Positions 1-6,251 of a stretch of DNA of 6,954 bases are shown here, in pieces (within the stretch, counting starts at the first letter, position 1; each line of letters begins with the position of its first letter). The stretch comes from Clostridia bacterium. Lineage in GTDB: Bacteria; Bacillota; Clostridia; UBA1381. The notes beneath the pieces were generated by a model. It was given only the letters and a program-made list of their open reading frames with translations, did no database searches and was not told where the DNA came from. The DNA lies in the NCBI GenBank assembly GCA_008668455.1, contig RQCD01000094.1, positions 1-6,954 of the forward strand, given 5' to 3'. Made by a program: the position numbers and the translations under genes.

Positions 1-78
1 AAGCTGATGGACGCGGACGATAGTGACGATAACACTCAGTTTATGATGCAAAAAACAGCTCACAACAGGAGCTTTATT

Positions 79-110
79 GGCGTGCGTGATATTTTTCGCA
101 TGCCTTTTTT
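79..110 (+). terminator. Intrinsic (rho-independent) terminator hairpin, possibly a leader attenuator
   Basis: Seen directly: GGCGTGCG at 79-86 pairs with CGCATGCC at 97-104, giving eight base pairs with one G-U wobble (82-101). The loop is ten bases and six T residues follow at 105-110. This is the standard shape of an intrinsic terminator on the plus strand. It ends only six bases before the AGGAGG (117-122) of the next gene, so it may end an upstream transcript or act inside the leader of the corC-like gene. A second, weaker hairpin (AGCTC 57-61 with GAGCT 69-73) lies just upstream. Which role applies cannot be settled because the upstream sequence is outside the window. Confidence 0.75.
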
Positions 111-130
111 ATGTGTAGGAGGAAAAGAGC

Positions 131-1384
131 GTGAGTAATTTATCTTATATTCTTTTGATTGTGGTTTTGGTGATGTTTTCAGCCTATTTCTCGGCAACCG
201 AGACGGCGTTTTCGTCTATGAACCGGACAAAGCTAAAAGCAATGGCAGAAAAGGGAAGCACAAAGGCAAAGCGTGCGCTGGATTTATCCGAAAAATATGA
301 TACGCTGTTATCCACAATTCTGATTGGAAACAATATTGTGAATATCCCGGCAGCGTCTGTCGCAACGGTGTTTTTCGTTCGTTTGATAGGAGATGCAGGT
401 GTTACTCTTTCCACAGTGGTTCTGACAATTGTCGTATTAATTTTCGGCGAAATTGCTCCCAAAAGCATTGCCAAGGACTGCCCGGAAAAGTTTGCGATGT
501 TTTCAGCTCCTTTTATCGGCGCGCTGATCTGGGTATTAACACCTCTGACCTTTCTGTTTTCCATGTGGAAAAAGCTTCTTTCCAGGCTGCTCCGGATGGA
601 ACGCGAGAGCGGCATGTCGCAGGAGGAGCTTTTGATGCTGGTGGAGGAAGTGCAGCAGGACGGCAGCATTGATGAAAATGAGGGCGAGCTTTTAACGAAC
701 GTGATTGAGTTTTCCAACATTTCTGCCGAGGATATTTTAACACACCGCGGCGATTTGGAGGCAGTACCGGTAGAGGCAGAAAAAAGTGAGATTGCAGAGG
801 CATTTCAGACCTCAAAATTCTCCAGAATCCTGGTGTATAAGGAAAGCATTGATAATATTATCGGTGTGATTCACCTAAAGGATTTTTATACCGGCATGGG
901 GGTAACCGAAAAAAGTGTGGAGGAGATTTTATCCCCGGTCATTTTTGTTCTGCAAAATGAAAAAATTGACAATATGCTTGAAAAGCTGCAAAAATCGAAA
1001 TCCCATTTGGCAGTTGTTTTGGATGAATACGGCGGCACTTACGGCATCGTCACAATGGAGGACATTTTAGAGGAATTGGTAGGCGAAATCTGGGACGAAC
1101 ACGACGAAGTAGTGGAGGATATCCGGCTTTGCGGCAAGGATACATATCTGGTGAATGCGGCAATGGATTTAGATGATTTCTGCAAGCGCTTTGGCATCGA
1201 AACCGAATCGGAAAGCTCGCTTTTAAGCGGATGGATTATGGAGCAGATGGAAAAGGTTCCGGATGCCGGAGAAAGCTTTCAGTATCAGAACCTGACCATC
1301 ACCATCGCAAAGGTGGAACACCACAGGATTGCAGAGGTGAGGGTGAAGTCTGAAGAAAAAGCAGACGAGGAAAAAACACTGTGA
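131..1384 (+). CDS. CNNM/CorC (HlyC/CorC) family membrane protein with CBS pair
   Basis: A 417-residue polytopic membrane protein of the CNNM/CorC family. Studied members are Mg2+ exporters of the cytoplasmic membrane; the 'hemolysin' label of some relatives is historical. An N-terminal DUF21 domain (about 1-190) has hydrophobic segments near 4-20, 60-86, 92-106 and 124-146, with the family motifs SATETAF (21-27), ILIGNNIVNI (63-72) and FGEIAPKS (105-112). A linker with GSIDENEGELL (178-188) leads to two CBS motifs (about 200-255 and 265-325), the second carrying the typical DEYGG (298-302) and the D-I-L-E-E run at 311-315. A C-terminal CorC_HlyC domain (about 338-406) ends in a charged tail. 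Length is normal. The GTG start is set by AGGAGG at 117-122, eight bases upstream, and places the first transmembrane segment at the N terminus as in relatives. The gene stands apart from the next by 110 bases. The transported ion is inferred from the family only. Confidence 0.93.
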   Translation: MSNLSYILLIVVLVMFSAYFSATETAFSSMNRTKLKAMAEKGSTKAKRALDLSEKYDTLLSTILIGNNIVNIPAASVATVFFVRLIGDAGVTLSTVVLTIVVLIFGEIAPKSIAKDCPEKFAMFSAPFIGALIWVLTPLTFLFSMWKKLLSRLLRMERESGMSQEELLMLVEEVQQDGSIDENEGELLTNVIEFSNISAEDILTHRGDLEAVPVEAEKSEIAEAFQTSKFSRILVYKESIDNIIGVIHLKDFYTGMGVTEKSVEEILSPVIFVLQNEKIDNMLEKLQKSKSHLAVVLDEYGGTYGIVTMEDILEELVGEIWDEHDEVVEDIRLCGKDTYLVNAAMDLDDFCKRFGIETESESSLLSGWIMEQMEKVPDAGESFQYQNLTITIAKVEHHRIAEVRVKSEEKADEEKTL

Positions 1385-1393
1385 TACCGTTAA

Positions 1394-1411
1394 AAAAATA
1401 TGAATATTTTT
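1394..1411 (+). terminator. AT-only palindrome after the corC-like gene, weak terminator candidate
   Basis: AAAAATAT (1394-1401) and ATATTTTT (1404-1411) form a perfect palindrome around GA, ten bases after the stop codon. The stem is entirely A-T, so it would be a poor terminator alone, though it could act in both directions. It is the only terminator-like structure between the corC-like gene and ppa. Confidence 0.25.
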
Positions 1412-1420
1412 CAGAAACAA

Positions 1421-1449
1421 TTTACAAGACGGAGAAAAAGTGATAAAAT
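1421..1449 (+). promoter_or_regulatory. Sigma-A-type promoter with extended -10 for the ppa operon
   Basis: A -35 box TTTACA (1421-1426, five of six to TTGACA) and a -10 box TAAAAT (1444-1449, five of six to TATAAT) are separated by exactly 17 bases. TG at 1441-1442 gives an extended -10. Transcription would start near 1456, leaving a leader of about 40 bases before the ppa ATG. No operator was seen. This is the best promoter of the left two thirds of the window and probably drives ppa through the nnr gene, since those genes are separated by ten bases or less. Confidence 0.75.
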
Positions 1450-1494
1450 AAAAGAAAGCATATCAAAACCAAGGTAAATAGAAAAGAGGGTCTT

Positions 1495-2025
1495 ATGAGT
1501 AACATTTGGCATGATATCAGTCCGAAAAGAATTTCCCCGGTAGATTTTATGGCATGTATCGAAATCCCAAAGGGCGGAAAAAACAAGTATGAAATGGATA
1601 AGGAAACAGGACTTTTGTGCCTGGACCGCGTGCTTTACACCTCCACCCACTACCCGGCAAACTATGGATTTATTCCGCGCACCTATGCAGCCGACGACGA
1701 TCCGCTGGATGTTTTGGTTTTATGTCAGGAGACAATTGTTCCGATGACACTGGTACGGTGCTATCCGATCGGTGTGATCAAAATGATTGATAATGAACGT
1801 CCGGACGAAAAAATTGTAGCAATTCCTTTTAACGATCCGTCCATGAACTGCTACCACGATATTTCCGAGCTGCCAAAGCATACCTTAGAGGAAATATCGC
1901 ATTTCTTCCGCGTGTATAAGTCGCTGGAGGGCAAGGAGACGGTTGTAAGTGAAATGCACGGAGCAGACGCAGCAATTGAGATCATTTTCAACTATATGGC
2001 AAGATACAAGGATTGCTTTTGCTAA
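1495..2025 (+). CDS. ppa: Inorganic pyrophosphatase, family I (soluble)
   Basis: Cytoplasmic Mg2+-dependent enzyme that hydrolyses pyrophosphate to two phosphates and so pulls nucleic acid and activation reactions forward. The 176-residue length fits bacterial family I enzymes. Visible active-site residues, by comparison with the E. coli enzyme, are E23, K31, E33, R45 and Y57, then the signature DDDPLD (67-72) with metal ligands D67, D69 and D72, then D99 and D104 in MIDNERPDEK, and Y141-K142. The start has GAGGG at 1486-1490, a short four-base spacing. Many Clostridia use a family II or membrane pyrophosphatase, so the type is worth noting. The stop codon is fused with the ribosome binding site of the next gene (TAAGGAGG), pointing to coupled expression with the XTP pyrophosphatase, which itself makes pyrophosphate. 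Confidence 0.96.
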   Translation: MSNIWHDISPKRISPVDFMACIEIPKGGKNKYEMDKETGLLCLDRVLYTSTHYPANYGFIPRTYAADDDPLDVLVLCQETIVPMTLVRCYPIGVIKMIDNERPDEKIVAIPFNDPSMNCYHDISELPKHTLEEISHFFRVYKSLEGKETVVSEMHGADAAIEIIFNYMARYKDCFC

Positions 2026-2030
2026 GGAGG
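2024..2030 (+). promoter_or_regulatory. Ribosome binding site fixing the rdgB start
   Basis: AAGGAGG overlaps the ppa stop codon (TAA at 2023-2025) and sits five bases before ATG at 2036. The same frame is open back to an ATG at 1949 inside ppa, but that start would add 29 residues foreign to the family, while 2036 gives the expected N terminus MRLIAATHNKGK. The site therefore decides the start. Confidence 0.9.
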
Positions 2031-2035
2031 TTCAT

Positions 2036-2623
2036 ATGAGGTTGATTGCGGCGACGCATAACAAGGGCAAGGTTATGGAAATGCAGGAGATTTTAGGCGA
2101 GCTGGGATATGAAGTCATCTCGCAGGGAGATGCCGGCATTTCGGAAGAACCGGAGGAAAACGGAAAAACCTTTGAGGAAAACGCTCTGATTAAGGCACGC
2201 GCTGTGGCAAAGCATTGCGACTGTCCAGTGATTGCAGATGATTCCGGACTTTGTGTGGATGCATTAAACGGCAGACCGGGAATCTACTCGGCACGCTATG
2301 CCCCCACCGATACAGAGCGTATCAAAAAGCTTTTAAAGGAATTAGACGGATGTGAAAACCGGAGCGCAAAATTTGTTTCTGCCGCGGCAGTTGTATTTCC
2401 GGACGGAGCAGAAATTGCGGTGCGCGGAGAGGTACACGGAACAATTCTGAAAGACCCGTGCGGACACGGCGGCTTCGGATACGATCCGGTGTTCTGTTCG
2501 GACGAGCTTCAAAAAAGCTTTGGAGAGGCAAGCGCCGAGGAAAAAAATAAAATCAGTCACCGCGGACGGGCATTCCGGAATTTATGTGAAGTGTTAAAGA
2601 CACACGGCGAAAGAAAGGAATAA
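2036..2623 (+). CDS. rdgB: XTP/dITP pyrophosphatase (RdgB/HAM1 family)
   Basis: Cytoplasmic house-cleaning enzyme that hydrolyses XTP, ITP and dITP to the monophosphate plus pyrophosphate, keeping deaminated purines out of DNA and RNA. The 195-residue protein has the full family pattern: substrate and phosphate loop THNKGK (7-12), ENGKTFEENA (41-50), metal-binding and catalytic IADDSGL (66-72, with D68 and D69), PGIYSARY (81-88), GGFGYDP (145-151) and the base-recognition SHRG (174-177). The start at 2036 is chosen over an in-frame ATG at 1949 because of AAGGAGG at 2024-2030 and family length. It follows ppa by ten bases, a functional pairing in which the product pyrophosphate is removed by the neighbour. 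The next gene begins four bases after its stop. Nothing appears damaged. Confidence 0.96.
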   Translation: MRLIAATHNKGKVMEMQEILGELGYEVISQGDAGISEEPEENGKTFEENALIKARAVAKHCDCPVIADDSGLCVDALNGRPGIYSARYAPTDTERIKKLLKELDGCENRSAKFVSAAAVVFPDGAEIAVRGEVHGTILKDPCGHGGFGYDPVFCSDELQKSFGEASAEEKNKISHRGRAFRNLCEVLKTHGERKE

Positions 2624-2627
2624 GAAT

Positions 2628-3140
2628 ATGGATGTTTTTATTGAATATATTGTAAAAAAGAAGAAAACTGCACAGGACTATCTAAAGGCAGTCGGCATTG
2701 TTTTGGCTTGCGTCATTGTCTGGATGCTGCTTTTAATGTTTAACCGGTATCTGATGGGGTTAGGACTCTTTTTGATTGTCGGCGCTGGCTGGGGTGCGTG
2801 GAAGCTGATCCAGGGAATTAATGTGGAATATGAATATATTCTGACCAACAGTGAAATGGACGTAGATCGGATTGTGGCTAAAATGCGGAGAAAACGCATG
2901 CTATCCATGGATTTTAAGACCATCGAGCTTTGTGCCAGATGTGATGATCCGAATTTCCGGCATGAATTTGAGAATACTGCCTCCATTGCAAAAACCTATG
3001 ATGTCCGCGGCGGAGAGAATCTAGAGTATTTTGTGGACTATGTTGCCGGAGAGAGCGGAAAAACCAGAATTTTATTCTGTCCGAACGAGAAAATGCTGGA
3101 GTCGATTAAAAAGATGGCTCCGCGTACAGTTCATCTATGA
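2628..3140 (+). CDS. Two-helix membrane protein of unknown function (possibly DUF6106)
   Basis: A 170-residue protein I cannot assign to a studied function. It resembles, from memory only, a Firmicutes family labelled DUF6106. A lysine-rich N terminus (K10-K13) precedes two hydrophobic segments, about 20-38 and 43-62, joined by a very short turn, so it should be a membrane hairpin with both ends on the same side, probably the cytoplasm. The remaining 105 residues are soluble: E-Y-E-Y-I-L-T-N (67-74), a basic patch KMRRKR (85-90), and RILFCPNEKML (147-157). This alternation of short predicted strands with a final helix is reminiscent of bacterial PH-like domains, which is inference. AAAGGAA at 2614-2620 gives the start. 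It begins four bases after rdgB and overlaps acpS by four bases, so it is co-translated with both. Confidence 0.85.
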   Translation: MDVFIEYIVKKKKTAQDYLKAVGIVLACVIVWMLLLMFNRYLMGLGLFLIVGAGWGAWKLIQGINVEYEYILTNSEMDVDRIVAKMRRKRMLSMDFKTIELCARCDDPNFRHEFENTASIAKTYDVRGGENLEYFVDYVAGESGKTRILFCPNEKMLESIKKMAPRTVHL

Positions 3141-3475
3141 TTTGCGGAATCGGCACGGATTTGATTGAGATTGAAAGGATTGCACGCCTTTTGCAGAATC
3201 CGCGCTTTTTAGAACGTGTGTACACAAAGGAGGAACAAAGGCTGTTAAGGAGTGCAGAGTCCTATGCGGCAAATTTTGCGGCAAAGGAGGCATATTCCAA
3301 AGCGCTTGGAACAGGGGTTTCCGGCTTTTCGCTGACCGATATTGAAATTCTCCGTGATAAGCGGGGAAAGCCGTATCTTTTAGCCTACCGGGGAGCGGCA
3401 TGCGCCGGCAGGGTGCATGTTTCGCTTTCACATAGCCGGGAATATGCTCAGGCTTTTGTTATAATAGAGGAATAA
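3137..3475 (+). CDS. acpS: Holo-[acyl-carrier-protein] synthase
   Basis: Transfers the 4'-phosphopantetheine arm from coenzyme A to the serine of acyl carrier protein, turning apo-ACP into active holo-ACP for fatty acid and phospholipid synthesis in the cytoplasm. The 112-residue length is typical for a trimeric AcpS. Motifs are GIGTDLIEIERI (4-15) with the Mg2+ ligand D8, FAAKEAYSKALGTG (47-60) with the second ligand E51, and VSLSHSREYA (95-104). The start overlaps the previous gene's stop in ATGA (3137-3140). There is no Shine-Dalgarno sequence at normal distance upstream, so translation probably depends on ribosomes finishing the upstream membrane protein. The next gene starts four bases after its stop. 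Confidence 0.95.
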   Translation: MICGIGTDLIEIERIARLLQNPRFLERVYTKEEQRLLRSAESYAANFAAKEAYSKALGTGVSGFSLTDIEILRDKRGKPYLLAYRGAACAGRVHVSLSHSREYAQAFVIIEE

Positions 3476-3479
3476 GAAT

Positions 3480-5027
3480 ATGAAGGTTTGTACGGCGCAG
3501 CAAATGCGCAATTTAGACCGCACGGCAGAGGAGCTTGGAGGGATTCCGGGTATTGTTTTAATGGAGAATGCCGCGCTTGCCTGTGTACAGGAAATCTTGA
3601 AAAGAAAACCGAAAAGCGTTGGCATATTTTGCGGAAAAGGCAATAACGGCGGCGACGGACTGGCAATTGCACGTCATTTAAAAAACCGCGGCATTGATAT
3701 GGCGGTTTATTTTGTATGCGGAACAGATTATCAGGGCGATGCGCTGATCAACTATGAAATTTACACCAATATGGGTGGAAAAAGCATAGAACTCACCAGG
3801 CAAACCTTTTTTGAATATCATAATATTAGGCATGATCTGCTGGTAGACGCTATTTTTGGAACAGGCTTTTCCGGAGAGCCGAGAGGAATTGCCGGAGAAG
3901 TGATTGAAGAAATTAACCGGCTTCCGATTCCGGTGCTTTCGGTGGATATTCCGAGCGGCATTTCCGCGGATGACGGAGCAGCAGCTTCCGCGGCGGTACA
4001 TGCAGATGTAACAGTCACCTTTGCAGCATATAAACGCGGACTTTTGCTCTATCCGGGGGCAGATTATGCCGGAGAAATTATTTTAGCGGATATTTCAATT
4101 CCGCAGTATATTATGGAGCAGCAAAATGTGACGGTGAGCCTGCTTGACCGCACCACAGCACGCGAGCTGATGCCAAGGCGCTCTGCCTATTCGCAAAAGG
4201 GAGACTATGGAAAAATCTTGATCATAGGCGGATCAAAAGGAATGAGCGGTGCGGTTGCTATGGCGGCACAATCGGCGCTAAAATGCGGTGCAGGACTGAT
4301 ACTTGCAGGAGCGCCGCAATCCATCAACCCAATCCTGGAGCAAAAATTGACTGAACCCATGACCCTTTCCCTGCCGGAGCAGGACGGAAAGCTTTCCAGG
4401 GATGCCATCCCGGCAATTTTAGAAAAGCTTTCCTGGTGCGATTCGGTTTTGATCGGACCGGGGATGGGACAGAGCGAGGACACAGCAGAGATTTTAGCAC
4501 AGGTTTTTGCAAAAGCCAGCGCACCGGTTGTGGTAGATGCAGATGCGCTGAATCTTTTGTCCCGACATATGGATTATTTGGATGCCTGTAGCGCCGGACT
4601 GGTTCTGACACCGCATTCAATGGAGTTTTCCCGGATTTCCGGGCTTACACTTCCGGAGATTGAAGCGTCCCAGCTGACGGCTTCGGAAGCTTTTGCGCAG
4701 GAGCATGGGGTAACGCTGATTTTAAAGGGACCGCATACCGTTATTACAGCGCCGGACGGTGAGCAAAGGATCAACACAACCGGAAATCCCGGCATGGCGT
4801 CCGGCGGCAGCGGAGATGTCTTAGCCGGCATGATTGCGGCATTTTTAGCACGCGGCTTGCAGGAGGCTGACGCGGCGGCATTAGCAGTTTATCTGCACGG
4901 CGCAGCAGGAGACCTTGCAGCAGAAAGGCTGGGTGAGGATTCTATGAGCGCTATGGATTTGATTTCAGAAATCCCGGCGGCAATAAAAAACCTGATTTTA
5001 CCTGTGGAAAATCAGCATAAAATATGA
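3480..5027 (+). CDS. nnr: Bifunctional NAD(P)H-hydrate epimerase / ADP-dependent dehydratase
   Basis: Repairs NAD(P)H that has been hydrated by heat, acid or side reactions of GAPDH. The N-terminal epimerase (YjeF_N, about 1-215) interconverts R- and S-NAD(P)HX, and the C-terminal ribokinase-like dehydratase (about 225-507) uses ADP to restore NAD(P)H from the S form. Epimerase marks are GKGNNGGDG (52-60), VDAIFGTG (122-129, catalytic-type D123) and VDIPSG (155-160). Dehydratase marks are KGDYGKILIIGGSKG (240-254), GPGMG (326-330), VDADALN (352-358), TPHSMEF (377-383, usually TPHPGE), LKG (415-417) and NTTGNPGMASGGSGDVLAG (432-450). At 515 residues it is full length. The ribosome binding site is AGAGGAATAAG (3466-3476), overlapping the acpS stop. 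Position between acpS and alr is common in Firmicutes. Confidence 0.95.
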   Translation: MKVCTAQQMRNLDRTAEELGGIPGIVLMENAALACVQEILKRKPKSVGIFCGKGNNGGDGLAIARHLKNRGIDMAVYFVCGTDYQGDALINYEIYTNMGGKSIELTRQTFFEYHNIRHDLLVDAIFGTGFSGEPRGIAGEVIEEINRLPIPVLSVDIPSGISADDGAAASAAVHADVTVTFAAYKRGLLLYPGADYAGEIILADISIPQYIMEQQNVTVSLLDRTTARELMPRRSAYSQKGDYGKILIIGGSKGMSGAVAMAAQSALKCGAGLILAGAPQSINPILEQKLTEPMTLSLPEQDGKLSRDAIPAILEKLSWCDSVLIGPGMGQSEDTAEILAQVFAKASAPVVVDADALNLLSRHMDYLDACSAGLVLTPHSMEFSRISGLTLPEIEASQLTASEAFAQEHGVTLILKGPHTVITAPDGEQRINTTGNPGMASGGSGDVLAGMIAAFLARGLQEADAAALAVYLHGAAGDLAAERLGEDSMSAMDLISEIPAAIKNLILPVENQHKI

Positions 5028-5033
5028 TACAAT
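5005..5033 (+). promoter_or_regulatory. Candidate extended -10 promoter for alr
   Basis: TGGAAA (5005-5010, four of six to TTGACA) and TACAAT (5028-5033, five of six to TATAAT) lie 17 bases apart, with TG at 5025-5026 making an extended -10. The -35 lies inside the nnr coding end and the -10 follows its TGA stop. The predicted start near 5040 leaves only AAGGAA (5041-5046) as leader, which is tight but usable. It would let alr and mazEF be expressed independently of the upstream operon. Confidence 0.45.
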
Positions 5034-5050
5034 AGAAGGGAAGGAAAAAG

Positions 5051-6214
5051 ATGAAAACAAGAACCTGGGCAGAAATTGATTTGGATTCCCTGACATATAA
5101 TATACACGAAATCAGACGAATCACCAATCCGTCAGCAAAAATCATGGCGGTCGTAAAGGCAGACGCATATGGTCACGGTGTGCGTGAAGTCGCAAACACG
5201 CTGATTGATGAGGGTGCAGATTATCTGGCAGTTGCCTGTGTGGATGAGGGAAAGCAGCTCCGGAATGACGGAATCACAGTTCCCATCCTGATTCTGGGCG
5301 CTGTAATGCCCGAGGATGCAGAGGATTTAATTGGTTATCAGCTGATGCCGGCAGTGTTTGATTACGAGCTGGCAAAGGCAGTATCCGATGCGGCGCTCTC
5401 CAAAAACACGCGTGCAAAAATTCACATTAAGTTAGACACCGGAATGTCCCGGATTGGATTTGTCACCGGAGTAGATGACGATGCGGTATGCCGGGAGATT
5501 GCAGAAATTGCAGCTCTGCCGGGAATTGAAATTGAGGGAATCTTTTCACATTTTTCCACATCGGATGAGCACGATCAAAGCTACACAAAGCTGCAGTTTA
5601 ACCGGTTTATGACGGTTTGCAGCATGCTGGAGGAGCGCGGAATCAAAATTCCGATCCGGCACATTGCAAACAGCGCCGCAATTATGATGTATCCGGAAAC
5701 GCATTTGGAAATGGTGCGTGCCGGTGTGATCCTATACGGTCTCTACCCCTCTGAGGAAGTGGACAAAACAAAGCTTTCCCTAAAGCCGGTCATGAGCGTG
5801 AAAGCAAGAGTGACGATGGTGAAGGAATTAGAGGAAAACCGAGGCGTCAGCTACGGAAAGTCGTACATAACCAATCACCGCACGCGAATTGCTACGGTAC
5901 CGATTGGTTATGCCGATGGATATACAAGGCTTTTAAGCGGTAAGGCACAAATGATCGCAAAAAATGAAAAAGTACCTGTAATCGGTAGAATTTGTATGGA
6001 TCAATGTATGATTGATGTAACAAATGTTCATACTATAAATGCAGGTGACGAAGTAGTCGTTTTCGGAGCTGATACTGTGACAGCAGACGATCTGGCAGAA
6101 TGGATTGGAACCATCAATTATGAGATAATCTGCGTGATTGCCAAGCGTATTCCACGGATATACCTGAAAAACGGGGAGGTGGAGACAGTCATCAATTACC
6201 TGGAAAATTTATAG
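5051..6214 (+). CDS. alr: Alanine racemase (PLP-dependent)
   Basis: Interconverts L- and D-alanine, supplying D-alanine for peptidoglycan; cytoplasmic homodimer using pyridoxal phosphate. The 387-residue protein has the PLP lysine K36 in AVVKADAYGHG (33-43), LDTGMSRIGF (128-137, with R134), HIANSAA (204-210), the second catalytic base Y268 in GVSYGKSY (265-272), PIGYADGY (284-291) and CMDQCMID (315-322) near the active-site entrance. Start context is GAAGGGAAGGAA (5035-5046) before ATG. It lies 23 bases after nnr, probably with its own promoter, and 37 bases before the antitoxin gene, the same order as B. subtilis alrA-ndoAI-ndoA. A stretch covering residues roughly 297-340 (about 5941-6075) is clearly AT-richer in codon choice than the rest, although the protein pattern is intact. 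Confidence 0.97.
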   Translation: MKTRTWAEIDLDSLTYNIHEIRRITNPSAKIMAVVKADAYGHGVREVANTLIDEGADYLAVACVDEGKQLRNDGITVPILILGAVMPEDAEDLIGYQLMPAVFDYELAKAVSDAALSKNTRAKIHIKLDTGMSRIGFVTGVDDDAVCREIAEIAALPGIEIEGIFSHFSTSDEHDQSYTKLQFNRFMTVCSMLEERGIKIPIRHIANSAAIMMYPETHLEMVRAGVILYGLYPSEEVDKTKLSLKPVMSVKARVTMVKELEENRGVSYGKSYITNHRTRIATVPIGYADGYTRLLSGKAQMIAKNEKVPVIGRICMDQCMIDVTNVHTINAGDEVVVFGADTVTADDLAEWIGTINYEIICVIAKRIPRIYLKNGEVETVINYLENL

Positions 6215-6235
6215 TATCATGGAAAATTAAAAAAC

Positions 6236-6241
6236 GGGGGG
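6236..6241 (+). promoter_or_regulatory. Unusual all-G ribosome binding site for the antitoxin gene
   Basis: GGGGGG lies ten bases before the TTG at 6252. It can pair with the CCUCC core of 16S rRNA through G-C pairs plus one G-U wobble. It differs from the AGGAGG/AAGGAGG sites of other genes here, and together with TTG suggests modest antitoxin translation. An in-frame TAA at 6228-6230 rules out a longer protein. Confidence 0.5.
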
Positions 6242-6251
6242 CCTGATTACT

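Noticed and set aside
16..31. Short direct repeat GACGATA (16-22 and 25-31)
   Set aside because: Two copies of seven bases only, no further units; too short to mean anything.
1..138. Open plus-strand frame from the window edge to a TAA at 136-138
   Set aside because: It crosses the terminator hairpin and overlaps the corC-like start; the translation (acidic DADDSDD then unrelated residues) has no family likeness. Short frames ending at 7 or 23 could equally be the end of an upstream gene, and nothing decides.
184..815. Long minus-strand open frames opposite the corC-like gene
   Set aside because: They are low-complexity Ser/Arg/Pro translations without family likeness and overlap a clear gene; the same holds for the minus frames opposite rdgB, nnr and mazE.
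1949..2035. In-frame upstream ATG that would extend the XTP pyrophosphatase by 29 residues
   Set aside because: It lies inside ppa, lacks support from family length, and a perfect ribosome binding site serves the ATG at 2036.
3457..3465. Perfect extended -10 (TGTTATAAT) at the acpS end
   Set aside because: No matching -35, and a start near 3472 would cut into the ribosome binding site of nnr. It is better explained as codons of the AcpS C terminus.
6209..6214. TATAGT at the alr stop as a mazEF -10 box
   Set aside because: There is no -35 at 16-18 bases upstream and no extended TG.
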